A stretch of 64,000 nt of DNA from Harmothoe impar (lineage: Eukaryota; Annelida; Polychaeta; Phyllodocida; Polynoidae), in assembly GCA_947462335.1 (NCBI GenBank), contig OX381721.1, positions 36,730,488 to 36,794,487 on the forward strand, in the 5' to 3' direction. This document shows positions 1-10,703 of the stretch, in pieces. Under the pieces are notes generated by a model, which saw only the letters and a program-made list of their open reading frames with translations, was not told where the DNA came from and did not search any database. Position numbers and translations under genes: made by a program. The number at the start of each line of letters is the position of its first letter. Within the stretch, counting starts at the first letter, position 1.

Positions 1-896
1 TCAAAGAAAAACATGGCACAACTCCTGAACTTGACCTAAGGTCACATAAGGAGGATGTGAAGAAGACTATGGACTTGGAATTCAACTAGTCCAGTGGCTT
101 CAGCACAACTAGAGATGGGAACTTTATGGCCTAACCCCTGATGTGTCCCTGAATTAGCCTTATGCATTTCCATCTAAAGTCTTTGCCAAAACTTTTTTAT
201 CCAACAAGACATCTGGTCCGCAGATTTTCAATGTTGCAGGACCGGCTACATTATTGAAGGACGGGATACCGACATATATATCTGGATCCAGGCATTTTAA
301 CTAGAAAATAGTGTGTACATTATATTTGTCATAACTTATGGCCAAATTAGGATAAATACACAATATATTGACAAACACATTTCAGGTTTAGAAACCAAAC
401 TAATATATTTCAGTTCAGAAAAGCTCAACATGTGTCTGGACATTCGGTCCTGCTACATTTGTCAATCTGCTGGACCGGTAACATTTTAGGAGGACATTGC
501 CACTGGGCTCGGCAATGTCCCTATGATGCCTCGGCCATCTGTGGAATTATGCCTTTGCCTGAAATTGATCTGTTTCTAAAGTCTATGTGTTAAAGGCTAA
601 ACACTTGATGCCCCTGCAGTAAAAGTCAGACCTGAGTGAGGAGCGGCACTCTTGGCCTTCATAGAGGAGTTGGGGGGTTAAATATCCCCTTGCCTCCTAT
701 AAACTGTTAAAATATAAGATAAAATATGCTGTGCTGTTAAGGCCAGCCTCATAAAATACACTACTATACCACTCCCATGCATAGGGACTTATTACACAAG
801 TAGTACCAGGACTCAGCATGGAGAGTGATGGATGTGGTTTGAGTTTGGCACTACAGTACCAGGGGTGGAGCAGGCGTGACTGGGCCGGAATCAATG
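1..896. other. No gene seen; unique-looking sequence
   Basis: No repeat with clear ends and no credible exon seen. All frames are short and interrupted. The right edge runs straight into the 22-bp minisatellite. Confidence 0.5.
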
Positions 897-897
897 T

Positions 898-1400
898 GCC
901 CCCCGGCCGCTAGGTGGCTACAGGGTGGCCGCTAGGTGGCTACAGGGTGTCCACTAGGTGGCTACAGGGTGGCCACAGGGTGGCCGCTAGGTGGCTACAG
1001 GGAGGCTACAGGGTGGCTACAGGGTGGCCGCTAGGTGGCTACAGGGTGGCCGCTAGGTGGCAACAGGGTGGCTGCTAGGTGGCTACAGGGTGGCCGCTAA
1101 GAGGCTACAGGGTGGCCACTAGGAGGCTACAGGGTGGCTACAGGGTGAGCGCTAGGAGGGTACAGGGTGAGCGCTAGGAGGGTACAGGGTGCCCGCTAGG
1201 AGGCTACAGGGGGGCCGCTAGGTGGCTACAGGGTGGCCGCTAGATGGCTACAGGGTGGCCGCTAGGAGGCTACAGGGTGAGCACTAGGAGGGTACAGGGT
1301 GGCCGCTAGGAGGCTACAGGGTGGCCGCTAAGAGGCTACAGGGTGGCCGCTAGGTGGCTACAGGGTGGCTACAGGTTGGCCGCTAGGAGGCTACAGTACA
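898..1400. repeat. 22-bp GC-rich minisatellite
   Basis: Tandem array of about 22-bp units built on GGCCGCTAGGTGGCTACAGG, with roughly two dozen copies. Variants include shorter units where the GGCCGCTA part is skipped (for example near 1005-1025) and CTAGGAGG replacing CTAGGTGG in the second half. The mix of full and short units points to slippage or unequal exchange. It ends abruptly at about 1400 next to a C-rich segment. No coding role is suggested, because the unit is not a multiple of three and all frames contain stops. Confidence 0.9.
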
Positions 1401-1861
1401 CCTACAGTGCACCTACATCCCCTTTTGAACTATAGTTACGCTCTGGCTTTTTTGCTAGTATGGGGCTACATTTTTTTACACACACCCCCTTAAGACAGGT
1501 CAGAATTTGTTCCGCCCTCCCCCTCAGGAGGGGTTGAACATTTTTACAACGTTATGACTCTGGTCCTGCTGCTGTCTAGCACTGATGACGAGAAGAAAAT
1601 GTCATAATACATTTTGAGGACCAAGAGTAAAAGTTGTGCTTCATCTGTGTCTCAATCCAACCATAATAATCTATTGTAAGAGCTAGAATTTGTGAGTTTT
1701 GTTTGCCTTTGATATAGTAATTATTTGTTTAAATTGAATTGAGATATAATGTAGTTGAGCTGTCACAAATTACTCAATTATTTTAGAATCTATAAGCGAA
1801 TCAAAGCGAATCAAAGCGATAACATGATTCTCGAACCATCTGCATGCCCCAGTTGACTCCC
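1401..1861. other. No gene seen; C/G-rich then AT-rich spacer
   Basis: Contains a pyrimidine-rich patch (1484-1540) resembling the G/C-run elements seen at 17850 and 25313, then AT-rich sequence with two tandem AATCAAAGCG units at 1798-1819. Nothing else recognised. Confidence 0.4.
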
Positions 1862-1932
1862 TGTGACCGTCCAAGGGAAAACCAGCCTTATGCACCCTTT
1901 GCATTAGGCCGGTTTTCCCATGGACAGTCACA
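1862..1932. repeat. Long imperfect palindrome (hairpin)
   Basis: Two arms of about 33 bases (starting TGTGACCGTCCAAGGGAAAA and ending GGTTTTCCCATGGACAGTCA) separated by about 6 bases. It has the form of a minimal hairpin MITE, but no second copy and no target duplication was found in the window. Confidence 0.7.
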
Positions 1933-2435
1933 TTATGTATACTTGCCCCCATGCCCTTCCTTCTGTCCCTGTCTACCCCCTCCCCTGCCTCAGTAAGAAT
2001 AGTAAAGTATGTCCTGACAATTCTAATATCTCAGGGAGTAAATTTCTCTGCCAACCATTCAAATTGCTCAGAGAGGAAGATTCTCCCACCAACAGCAATC
2101 TCAGAATGTGCCCCTACCTTTAATACCGTGCCCTTGACTCCCCTTGGCCCCGGGCCCTCCCACAAACCACAGGGAACCCTGCCAACCCAGCCTGAGACCG
2201 AACAGGGATCAAGTGGTAGATTGGGGACAAGCATATACAGGCTAAAGTACAGGAAACATGAAAAAAGAAACGTGAATGAAAGGGATCTGACCCCTGGCTC
2301 TATATGTGGTGGGCGATAATAGGGGTTGTGACGGGTGTTGCTATGGTTGCACGTCAGTAGTGACGTTATCGGTGACGTGACAGACGTAGCGGGGCTGGGG
2401 GGTGTTATCAGTAGGAACAGGTACAAGATAAAGTC
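1933..2435. other. No gene seen; unique-looking sequence
   Basis: Open frames of 122 codons (plus) and 136 codons (minus) overlap on opposite strands here, neither with a recognisable domain. GC-rich without repeat ends. Confidence 0.35.
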
Positions 2436-2445
2436 TGACACACTC

Positions 2446-2545
2446 CCGGGGGGGGGGGGGGACAGGGGGGGGGGGGGGGTTGAGCAGGAGGGGGGAGGGG
2501 GGATTCAGAGAGGGGGGAGTAGGGGATTCAGGGAGGGGGGCAGAC
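2446..2545. repeat. G-run tract
   Basis: Series of G homopolymers of up to 14 bases separated by short spacers, giving many GGG runs able to form G-quadruplexes. Run lengths are likely to be assembly-sensitive. Confidence 0.8.
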
Positions 2546-3031
2546 CTGTATAAAGGTATACAGTCTCTCAGGGGGAGTGAGGGGGTGCAGGCTTGTATTA
2601 GGGTATCTGATGTAGCCAGACTGGAGCCAGGGGCACACCACCCCTCCCCTCCCCCTATATTGCTGCATATGGTCTGGAAAGACCAGAAGGTAATATGGTC
2701 ATTTTTTTATATATTCCTTATTTTCTGAGGATCTTCCCATGGGAGAGGAGTTTTTTTTTCTATTTATTCAATTCGCCCAGCCCTCTGTGTGTGACATCCC
2801 CCCCCCCCCCCCCCCACATACACAAAGTGGCGTATATTGATTACAGTCGGCTTTTGCCACTGCCTTTTAAACAGGGTATGTTCAGAGACATGATGTGCTT
2901 TTGAAGTATTAGTGGTGAATCAAAAATAGCTATAAACTATGTATAACAGAGGGAAGGGGTCAAGGATATGTTTCTAGCAACATGATACACATATGCTTAA
3001 ATGATTAAACATTTGAGGAGGACAAATTGAC
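2546..3031. other. No gene seen; contains TATAAAG and a C homopolymer
   Basis: TATAAAG lies just after the G-run tract (about 2549-2555) but has no other promoter context. A C run of about 19 bases lies at 2799-2815. No repeat ends or exon found. Confidence 0.4.
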
Positions 3032-3234
3032 TTAACCCTTTAAGGAATCCATTATGCCCTTGGTCGCCATGATTCATGAATGCAGCCCTGGCCAGTAACT
3101 CGCCAGTGCTGTATTCAAGCATCATGCCAACTCTATAGGCTGTAGACACTCCCAAAAGTTACTTGATGGGGCTGTATTGGTGCATCATGACTACAAATGT
3201 CATCTTTTAGCAACATCCGTCCTTAAAGGGTTAA
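3032..3234 (+). repeat. PH element copy (TTAA-flanked, L-R type)
   Basis: PH is the window's commonest repeat. This copy has flanking TTAA at 3032-3035 and 3231-3234 and inverted ends CCCTTTAAGGA / TCCTTAAAGGG. The plus orientation is set by the L module (ATTATGCCCTTGG) on the left and the R module (ATGTCATCTTTTAGC) on the right. The first large hairpin is intact around 3080-3125 with TAACTCGCC at its tip; the second has lost its left arm, making this copy about 45 bp shorter than the full-length 250 bp form. TTAA duplication with CCC-starting ends is typical of piggyBac-type (also Kolobok) elements; the transposase responsible is not in the window. Confidence 0.9.
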
Positions 3235-3742
3235 TGCGCTATTCCCCCCTTGTGGGGATGATGCATACACACAATCTCCCGCGGCAGATAGTTCGTGTGA
3301 CACCGGTCTTTACTTCCCCTCTGCCAAAACCTTTATACTCCTTCTTGAAATATACAATTTCCCATCTATGATTCGATTCAAATATTTGTAGGAAGGTCTG
3401 AACATGAATTTCTGAAAGTCACAGACATATTGGTTAAGTTTTTGTGAGGGAATTTGTTGATTTTCCTAGGGACTATTTTGGAGTAGGGATATAGGCAGTG
3501 TGTGAAGTGGATAGGAGAGCAGGAAAGTAGTACACTTTCCAGACTTTTTCCACAGGAGAGTTCTTAGGTTTGGGCAGAGATATGAAGTGACCGGGGGGAA
3601 CGAAAGTCTCTGCTTGGGAGATTGGCATACACATAGCAATGGAGAGTGCATCACCAACGCAATGTCCATGCATCATGCAGACCCTATATGGGTATGATGC
3701 ACTCCTGTAGTGTATCAGCATGAACTACAAATAAGATAATAA
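3235..3742. other. No gene seen; one short hairpin-like PH trace
   Basis: Mostly unique sequence. A PH-like scrap (CATGCATCATGCAGACC) lies near 3667-3685. No exon supported. Confidence 0.35.
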
Positions 3743-4303
3743 CTATAGATCAATGCCGCAAGAATGGGTGACATTTTCATGATAAAAATGTGTTCACATT
3801 GGTTTATAGAAAAATCCTCATAACATTGGCTGTATTGGCTATGTTTTCAAACATCTCATATCAGGAGATTCACAGGACAATTATCTTTCATAAGGCCAAA
3901 TAAAAAAAAAGTTTTGTTTCAGGTAACATGGGATGAAACTCTAGGGTCGGTAGGTCGGATTTTTTTTTTTTTTACTTTTTTTTTTTTTTACATAACCCTA
4001 AAATTGACCCCAAAAAATATGAAAACGGGAAGATTTTTTTCAAAACTTTTGGAAACCTAAAATTTATCCCCAAAAAGTGTAAAAATATAAAAATTTCTTT
4101 AAAATTGCATAAAAACGTAGGGTCGGCCCTGTTTACATAGGGTCGGTCGGGTGACCTGAAACAAACCTTCTTTTTTTTTGGCCTAAGGTATATATTAGAA
4201 TGCAGGATTTTGACGTTATATTTAAGAATCAATTAGACACGCTTCAGATATGTTTAAGAAATTCATGACGAAAGTCACCATTTCTTCCTGCATTGGTCTA
4301 GAG
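3743..4303. mobile_element. CTATAGACC-family MITE interrupted by a GGCC element
   Basis: Left end CTATAGATCAATGCCGCAAG and right end TGCATTGGTCTAGAG are inverted matches of the ends at 57306-57592 and 60593-60870. Internal sequence before 3890 and after 4190 is collinear with those 280-bp copies, so this is one copy split by the insertion at 3894-4183. The insertion therefore postdates this element. Confidence 0.75.
3894..4183. mobile_element. GGCC-ended MITE, PIF/Harbinger-like
   Basis: Terminal inverted repeats begin GGCCAAATAAAAAAAA with TTTGTTTCAGGT, and end ACCTGAAACAAACC ... TTTTGGCC, with a direct TAA on each side. A 3-bp TWA duplication with GGC-type ends is the known hallmark of PIF/Harbinger and Tourist-like elements. 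Subterminal AGGGTCGG motifs are repeated inward of both ends. The centre is only A/T-rich filler with no transposase. Confidence 0.75.
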
Positions 4304-4689
4304 CGCCAAAAAAAGTACTCACACAGAAGAAACGAACAACCTTCTATGCCTGTCTGTATAAAGATAAATGTCAGCGCCCTAGTATTGATAGAATTATCTC
4401 TGACTTGTGTATTTTGTATGAAAACAGATCCATAATTTCATTAAGTGTCTTCAGCTAAATCTGTGCCGCATGTTTACATTGATCCTGCGTTCCTAATTAA
4501 AATTACCTAAGCTAAAAGGGCTATATTAAAGTCTATTAGTACCCCATGAATATACTTATTTAATCTGCCTAACAAGCCATTATGTTTCTCTATTAGAAGC
4601 TGAATTGTAATACAATAGCTCTACCTGTATTTCACGAAGAGACTGTCAGGTGTATTTTCTAATACCAAACTCTCTGAGTAGGCTAAAGG
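4304..4689. other. No gene seen; AT-rich spacer
   Basis: No repeat ends, no exon. A 61-codon frame (4250-4435) starts inside the preceding element and is judged fortuitous. Confidence 0.4.
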
Positions 4690-4846
4690 GTACCATAGGA
4701 TGGTGTGCAACCCTATTGGCTTCAGACGATCCCAAAGGGTCCGCATGATACACCAATGCAGCACTGGTGTGTTACTCGCCTGGGCTTGATTGGTGCATCA
4801 TGACGACAAATGTCATCTCTTAGTGACATCCGTCCTTAAAGGGTTA
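4690..4846 (+). repeat. PH element copy, left-truncated
   Basis: Retains the middle GGGTCCGCATGATACACC segment, the second hairpin (tip GTTACTCGCC) and the R end TGTCATCTCTTAGTGACATC followed by CCTTAAAGGG. The L half is missing. Confidence 0.8.
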
Positions 4847-5019
4847 CCACTTGTGCTGTGGGACTGTTAGCTGCTGCCAGCTTGTACACTTGCTAGTGGT
4901 GTGTCCCAGTATGTACACATTCAGACACCACCCCTAAACACCTCCTCTCACCTGTCCTACCCTACCCCAACCACACACACCCTCACATTCAATCCAATTT
5001 CCTCAGCCCAGGATTCTAG

Positions 5020-5145
5020 AGTCGTGGCCAATCACATGATTCGTCATCGCATGACGACAGCCAATCAGCAACGTCGTTTGTCCAGCCAATCAAATGGCCG
5101 TTCTCAAGCGTGGCTTGGCGGGCTGGGCAGCGATTGGGGCTTGTA
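5020..5145. promoter_or_regulatory. Cluster of four CCAAT boxes (promoter-like)
   Basis: CCAAT at 5028, 5061 and 5086 (all GCCAATCA-type) and an inverted ATTGG at 5133, spaced about 33, 25 and 47 bp. NF-Y sites in animal promoters typically occur as such closely spaced groups. TGACG-type (CRE-like) cores lie between the first two boxes in a small palindrome TCGTCATCGCATGACGA. No transcript is visible to attach it to, so promoter function is inference. Confidence 0.4.
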
Positions 5146-5542
5146 TCCAGTGATGGGGGGGTCAGGCCCTGAACGCTCACCTCACCAATCTCTGGCCACC
5201 GGGCGAGTTCCTCACTACCACAGCCCTCCTTGGTAACACTAACAATCTCTGACCACTACTTATGTCAGGGAGTGGTCATTTCCTAAAGGGAGGGAGGGGC
5301 AGGTTGAATTTTGGGGCCTGAACTGTTATGTTATGCTCAAAGTCAATGTCTGTATGGTGAATCTTAGAGTCTGATCCACACAGACAGTCAATTATTGCAG
5401 CCATGGCAGCCATGTTGTTCTCCAATTGGCAACACATATCAATAATACGCATGACCTTCATTGGACCTACAAAAGGGTATGAAAAACCACAAGCCACCCT
5501 TAGCCCCTGTGCTTATACAAAGAACTGCACTTGCAGTATTTG
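5146..5542. other. No gene seen; GGGAGTGG-type fragment
   Basis: GGGAGTGGTCATTTCCTAAA at 5268 matches the left end of the elements at 36763 and 61680, followed by a G-rich patch; no matching right end was found, so this is a fragment. The rest is unassigned. Confidence 0.4.
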
Positions 5543-5828
5543 ACGTAGTAAGCGCCCTCCCCCTAATAAGCGTGCCACCCCTTTTTGGGGCATTTTTAGA
5601 TTAGAACAAAGGCTCAGATTTCCCAATTTTGGAGACAATTAAACTCTCAAGTACCAAAACATCATACAAAATAATTTTATAAGTGCCCAGGGTGTTAATT
5701 AAGACCAATACGGTATATACATAGGTCCCTTTAAAGAGGGATTTGGGTTTCAGAGGGGTCTTAGATCTGCGCTTAAACAAGACCAGCGCTTATTTGAGAT
5801 CCCTGCGCTTAAACAGGCCTTTAGAGTA
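5543..5828. mobile_element. GCGCTTAAAC-type MITE
   Basis: Contains repeated CTGCGCTTAAAC / GCGCTTATTTGAG units inside the right half and GTAGTAAGCGCCC at the left. The layout matches the copy at 45674-45865, including a shared TTTGGGTTTCAG core. Ends here are more eroded than in that copy. Confidence 0.6.
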
Positions 5829-5870
5829 TGTCTCAAGGCTGCAAAGATCCAAGATGCAAAGAGAGATATG

Positions 5871-6029
5871 TGCTCATCCATGGGTCTCCTCAGTTTTGAC
5901 CAAGTCCCCGTGTTGATTTAGAACAAATGAGCTGTCTCGTTGTGTCGAATTTTAAAATGGTTGATTTTTAAAAGGGCCGTGTTGCCGTGTTGCCGTGTCG
6001 CATGTGTTGATTTAACCCATGTAGAGGCA
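5871..6029. mobile_element. TGCCTC-ended MITE, hAT-like
   Basis: Left end TGCTCATCCATGGGT, right end ACCCATGTAGAGGCA. Flanks GAGATATG (5863-5870) and CAGATATG (6030-6037) match at 7 of 8 positions, an 8-bp target duplication of the hAT type. The body carries the family's repeated GTGTCG/GATTTTTAAAAGGGCC motif. Confidence 0.75.
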
Positions 6030-6246
6030 CAGATATGACTTAGTGGCTAGATAGGTGTAACCAGCGTAACCTCCTTCATTACGCTGGTTCCCACTTGCTG
6101 GTAGCCGACAAGTGGATCTTAGTTAAGGCAATCACGACCCCCCCCGGTAGCTGCTACCATTCTGCACCTACAGGTAGTAGTTTATATCGTGGTGCACTAC
6201 TGCTCTCCAATAAGGTCTAGCCCCTATCAGCCATTCTTTTACCATT

Positions 6247-6458
6247 TCAACTTTTAAGGACAGCATAATGCATTATTGCATCAAGCCCTTAGTCATTATG
6301 ATGTCTGAATGCATCAGGCCTAGTGAGTACTACCATTTGGTAATCAGCATACTGCACCAATGATGCCTTACATTGGTGCAAATTACTCACTGAGGCTGCA
6401 TTGGTGCATTATATTGACAAATGTCATCTTTTAGCGACAGGCCTTCCTTAAAGGGTTA
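6247..6458 (+). repeat. PH element copy, diverged
   Basis: L end CTTTTAAGGACAGCATAATG and R end GCCTTCCTTAAAGGG both present; both large hairpins are eroded (GTGAGTACTACC at the first tip). Confidence 0.7.
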
Positions 6459-6749
6459 TTGGTTATATGATGTCTCTAGGCATGATTTGTCATCACAGCG
6501 CTTCATTGGTGCATCATGCGAACCATTCAGGCAACAATTAGGACAACAAAAGGTTATAGCGCATCAAAGTTTAAGGGGTTCCTATTGCAGTAGTCCTTCC
6601 CTGCAATAAATATGTCACTGGAATATAACTCTATAAGTCAGGCAAATGATTCAAAAAGGCAAAGCAAAGCCAGGGCCTTTCTGTAGTAGTGGAAGCAGGT
6701 TAGGCTGGACTGTGGCTGTACAAAAGCCGGGGGAGGGGGAGCGGGCTGA

Positions 6750-6975
6750 TTAAATGGGTCGGAATGCCATTTGGCGATGGCCGGGGCGGATACGGCCCTG
6801 TAAGAACAAACATGGCGACACAAATGGCCCCCGCCCACCTCGCTACCGAGCCCTGATGGTCGGTAGGCACGCATGCAGCCCTGACTGGTGAGGCAGAGAG
6901 GTAGAGGGATGTATATAAACAGGGTAGGGAGGAGTAGTGTGGGGAACAGAAGTGCAGCGGTGGGGGTAAGCGATG
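6750..6975 (+). promoter_or_regulatory. TATA-containing promoter-like segment
   Basis: A GC- and CpG-rich 130 bp is followed by TATATAAA at about 6912, then a purine-rich stretch and GGTGGGGGTAAGCG near 6958-6972, which resembles a 5' splice donor. The order is compatible with a core promoter plus short non-coding first exon, but no downstream exon was recognised. PH-like GCATGCAGCCCTGAC at about 6870 shows repeat sequence contributes. Confidence 0.2.
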
Positions 6976-7025
6976 AAAGGATTAAAGTTAGTATGGACAG
7001 TCGTTGTAATGCATCACACTGCCTG

Positions 7026-7275
7026 TTAACATTTTAAGGATGGCATTATGCATTAATGCATCATGGCCTTGGTTGGCATGATGCATGAATGCAGCCCTGG
7101 CGAGTAGCTCGCCAGTGCTGCATTCATACATCATGCCGACCCTACAGGGTTGAGGTACTCCCGAAGAGTCAGCATGATGTACCAATGCACCAACGGCGCG
7201 TTATTCACTGGGGCTGCATTGATGCACCATGCTGACTAATGTCATCTTTTAATGACATACGTCCTTAAAGGGTTA
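7026..7275 (+). repeat. PH element, near full length (L-R)
   Basis: 250 bp with L end CATTTTAAGGATGGC and R end GTCCTTAAAGGG. The first hairpin is well preserved (GAGTAGCTCGCCAG tip) and the second less so. The central GCCGACCCT ... GAAGAGTC hairpin is partly eroded. Confidence 0.85.
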
Positions 7276-7565
7276 GAGAACACCGTTGCCTTCATACATG
7301 TAAAGCATCGACTGGGTATCACATGTGCTTATTCAAAAGGTATACTATTCGAGGGCTTATTCATAAATAGAGTCATTTTGACTCAAAGGTAGTTTACCCC
7401 GCCACTAAAACAATACCTTGTACTTTTGAAGACTCCAGGGGCCCATTTCTCAAGTTTGAACAGTCCATTTTGCTTAATATTGCTTAAGTAAAGCAGTGAA
7501 CGATTTATGCAGCCCCTTACATATGGCTGAAATATCCAGGTTTACATGGCTATCAAATAATCATC

Positions 7566-7740
7566 CCTGCCTGCCTCCCTGCCTCCCTACCTCCCTGCCT
7601 GCCTGCCTCCTTGCCTCCCTGCTTCCCTCCCTGCTTCCCTCCCTGCTTCCCTACCTCCCTCCCTGCTTCCCTCCTTGCCTCCCTGCTTCCCTCCCTGCCT
7701 GCCTCCTTGCCTCCCTGCCTACCTGCCTGCCTGCCCCCTC
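7566..7740. repeat. CCTGCCTCC microsatellite
   Basis: Imperfect tetranucleotide array of CCTG, CCTC, CCTT and CCTA. It lies wholly inside the element ending at 7888 and accounts for the proline/leucine/cysteine-rich open frames. Confidence 0.9.
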
Positions 7741-7741
7741 T

Positions 7742-7800
7742 CTCTGGACGAAAGCTCTGGACGAAAGCTAGCTCTGGACGAAAGCTCTGGACGAAAGCGA
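7742..7800. repeat. Short tandem array CTCTGGACGAAAG
   Basis: Four units of 13-17 bp based on CTCTGGACGAAAG, directly next to the CCTS microsatellite. Confidence 0.8.
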
Positions 7801-7966
7801 TGCATTGGACAATTTGCTCTGTAAGATTTAACAGATGTTAATGTTTTGCTTATGTTGCTATCGTTTACCTTTGAGAAATGGGCCCCTGTCCTCATACAGG
7901 TATAGATGTAGAGGTTGTGTCAACTTTGTGTGAATATCAAGGAAGACGGGACGGCATGCAGGGACT

Positions 7967-8110
7967 CACTGTTAAAGGTTGGCTGCAATTTTTGTAGCTG
8001 TACAGTTGATTCTACTGTAGGTGTACACTTTATTGTAGGTAGAACGTAGATTCTACCGTAAATTCATTCTACAGTAGATTCTACAGTAGATCGGATTTGT
8101 AGTATGTGGA
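7967..8110. mobile_element. CACTGTAAAA-family MITE, right end lost
   Basis: Left end CACTGTTAAAGGTTGGCTGC followed by the family's repeated GATTCTACTGTAGGTGTACA units. The right end is not recognisable. Confidence 0.6.
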
Positions 8111-8238
8111 AGACAGCGGAAGCAGATAAAGAGAATGGATGGTCAGATTCTCACGGCGGGCCTGACTTCATAACAACACCATACTTAAAAGTGATATAAT
8201 CAGAAATATAATCGAAATTAATATTATATTTCAATTAA

Positions 8239-8598
8239 ATGATACACAGTTGGATAATTGAAACGTCACCCTTTTTATTACATTTAGATCATGGGAGAGA
8301 CGTCCTCATATCACTATGGGAATCTATAATTGGAATATTGGAATATTTTATTCCTGATGAGATACAATTAAAACCAACAACACAGTTGGCATCTTTCTTA
8401 AACAAGTTAATTACAGCATTTGTGTTAAGGCTGAATTGCATCGATAAGTTACAGACAGAGGTTCGCATTGGTGACTACAGTTGCATCGTTCTCTACGAGT
8501 TGGGTTCTGGACGTATTTCACGAGATACACCCCTTAACACTTTAAAGCTGGGCCATCAGGGAATAAGTTCAGCATTTTCCATACATGGACTAAAATAA
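8239..8598 (+). other. Unrecognised 119-codon frame; possible old exon
   Basis: One of the few non-repetitive frames over 100 codons. Composition is protein-like and not low-complexity, with a hydrophobic IIGILEYF region around residue 30. It is preceded by a pyrimidine-rich stretch ending ACATTTAG at about 8287, which resembles a splice acceptor, so any real exon would start there and not at the ATG. No domain is recognised, no partner exon is visible, and chance is a serious alternative in an AT-rich segment. Confidence 0.15.
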
Positions 8599-8764
8599 CA
8601 GTTCCACTAAAGGGCAGCAGTGTTTGGACAGGGGAGCATGAGCATTGTCGAGCTAAAATATATTCACCCTATCTTGTTCCTGTAAGAGCTGAGCTCCCAG
8701 CCCTTAAGAGCCCTCTTGTGAATGAAGACTGAACTATATCCATAAGTGCTTTTGGCCTCACTTC

Positions 8765-8895
8765 AACCATGACGGTCAAGCTTTAAGCAGCCATGTTGCT
8801 AAGATGCAGCCCTGGTGAGTAACTTGCCGGTGCAGCATGCTGACGCTTCGGGAGTGTGCCAACCCTGTATGAGAGTTTGTAACCCTGCGTTTTGC
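8765..8895. repeat. Degenerate PH copy
   Basis: GATGCAGCCCTGGTGAGTAACTTGCC arm and tip sequence is visible, followed by a weak middle segment (ACGCTTCGGGAGTGTGCC). Ends are lost. A further faint PH trace (8980-9210) follows, with GATGATACACAAATGC and ACAGTGCC motifs. Confidence 0.5.
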
Positions 8896-9215
8896 CGTAC
8901 AGATGTCACAATAGATACCGACGGAGATTTTTGTATCTTGTGTAGAATAAGGACCCTGGTCTACCATTCACCCAGTTGGATGGCGTGATGCCATGCTCAT
9001 TGATCGTGCTGACCACTGATGATACACAAATGCAAATCTTGCCGACCCATAGGGAACAGTGCCAAACCAGCACAAGACTAAACCCGAATCAAGTATTAAC
9101 CCTGTACGGTCAGCATGATACATTAGTCGGGCACTGGTGGGGGCCAAACGCATGACTCGCGCCAACAAAACCATGTAGTGCATTTATTCACTATGCTTTG
9201 CCTGACCCTTTAAAG

Positions 9216-9619
9216 ATGGTGTATCAGCTAAAATTTGGTGACTTTATAATCATGCCATATTACTATTGCATATCCTATCCTATACGTACTCCCTAAATTT
9301 TTAAGCAATTGGCAGAGTCTACATCCATATGATTAACACGTGTAGTGCAATCATTTTTGCTGTTGGTCGACACTAAAACTCCCTATGTGTTGATACTGCA
9401 TGGCTCAGTGCTTTCTCTACTAAGTAAGTTCCCCCTAGACTTACATGGGGGAGTGCCTGGGTCAGTGGGGTTAATATGCTATATTCTTATCCATCTCAAA
9501 GCATCTATTTATAGACAGATGTCTGACAAATACTGGGTAATATGTATCAGCTAAAGTGATAATGGTCTTATGGCAATCTTTTTGAGAAAAAGGTTTGTGA
9601 AGTATATTAGTTGCAATAC
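9216..9619. other. No gene seen; unique-looking sequence
   Basis: No repeat ends, exon or promoter motif recognised. Confidence 0.4.
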
Positions 9620-9868
9620 AATCTTTAAGGACAACATAATGAATCAATGGGTCATGCCCATGGTCGTTGTGATGGATGAATGCAGCCCTGGAGAGAAACT
9701 CACCAGTGCTGCATTGGAGCATCATTTCCACCCTACAGGGTTGAGACACTCCTGAATGGTTGGCATGATGTACTAATGCAGCACTGGCATATTACTCACT
9801 GGGGCTGCATTGGTGCATCTTAATGACAAATGTCATCTTTAAGCAACATACCGTCCATAAAGGATTAA
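9620..9868 (+). repeat. PH element, near full length (L-R)
   Basis: L end CTTTAAGGACAACATAATG; R end CCGTCCATAAAGGATTAA. The first hairpin tip is GAGAAACTCACC; the second hairpin has GTGCATCTTAATGAC replacing the usual CATCATGACGAC. Confidence 0.85.
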
Positions 9869-10700
9869 ATGGCTAAAAATCTAAAAATCAGAAAGTAGCC
9901 CATGCTAAGTGGCCTGGATGTAAGGAGGCTGTATTGATCCACACACAAGGCGCTGGTACTCAGTGGTCCTCGTGCAGGCTAGATCGCATGACACCCCAGG
10001 AGCCGATCACTACCCTACATGTTGCCTCTTCCCTTTTTATGTGAGGAACCTTTCTTGGATAGCACTCTTTCCACATATGGGTACATTTCCTTATTACACT
10101 TTCGTCATAGCTAGGTCTGGTTCTTTCTAAGAACAAAGAAGGAATGGAGTCAGCAAGTGGTATTAATAAGTATATTTGCACAGAATGACTCTGTTGCGTG
10201 CTGCCAGAATTGCTTTCTGCCAAAGGTCAGCAGAATTTTCCGCTTGAGTCAGCTGGACTTTCATTCAGGAGTCCCCCCCCCCTCCTAACACCGAGTCAGC
10301 TTTCTTTCTAAATTCAACTGGACTTTCCTCCCAGAGTCAGTTAGCCTTATTTCCTGCATTGCCGGCCTGATCCGACTCCTTTTGACACTATTGAGCTCAG
10401 GAAAGTAAGCCTACTGTTTCATTATAATATGTGTGTACCTGTGTGTGTCACTGACAATCTGATTTCAATCTAAAATGTTCAATGAAAATTAGTACAAGCT
10501 GATGTCATTATCATTGGTGCCATATACTACTTTTTTGCATTTCTAATTAACAAATGTATACCACGTCTCGAATGTGTTATTTGTTAATAAACAAGAGTTG
10601 TGAGCTCTCATTGAAACAAACGAAAAAAAGGAGATGGCAGATGACACTCAAAATGGAGCACAGACTGTATCACACAGAGAAATACCTCTGTCGGCTTCAT
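9869..10700. other. No gene seen; short GAGTCAGCTGGACTTTC repeats
   Basis: Between 10243 and 10345 the motif GAGTCAGCTGGACTTTC recurs in degraded form about three times. An 87-codon minus frame (9960-10223) has no recognisable domain. Otherwise unassigned. Confidence 0.4.
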
Positions 10701-10703
10701 GCT

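Larger units (their letters stand above)
7436..7888. mobile_element. CAGGGGCCC-ended element containing microsatellite
   Basis: Inverted ends CAGGGGCCCATTTCTCAA and TTGAGAAATGGGCCCCTG bound 453 bp. CAGGGGC-type ends are common in hAT elements, but I do not see a clean 8-bp duplication. Inside are a CCTS-rich microsatellite and a short tandem array. No transposase is present. Confidence 0.6.

Noticed and set aside
2446..2815. Homopolymer G and C runs considered as functional G-quadruplex promoters
   Set aside because: Same runs occur in GGGAGTG-type repeats throughout and lengths are unreliable; no promoter context.
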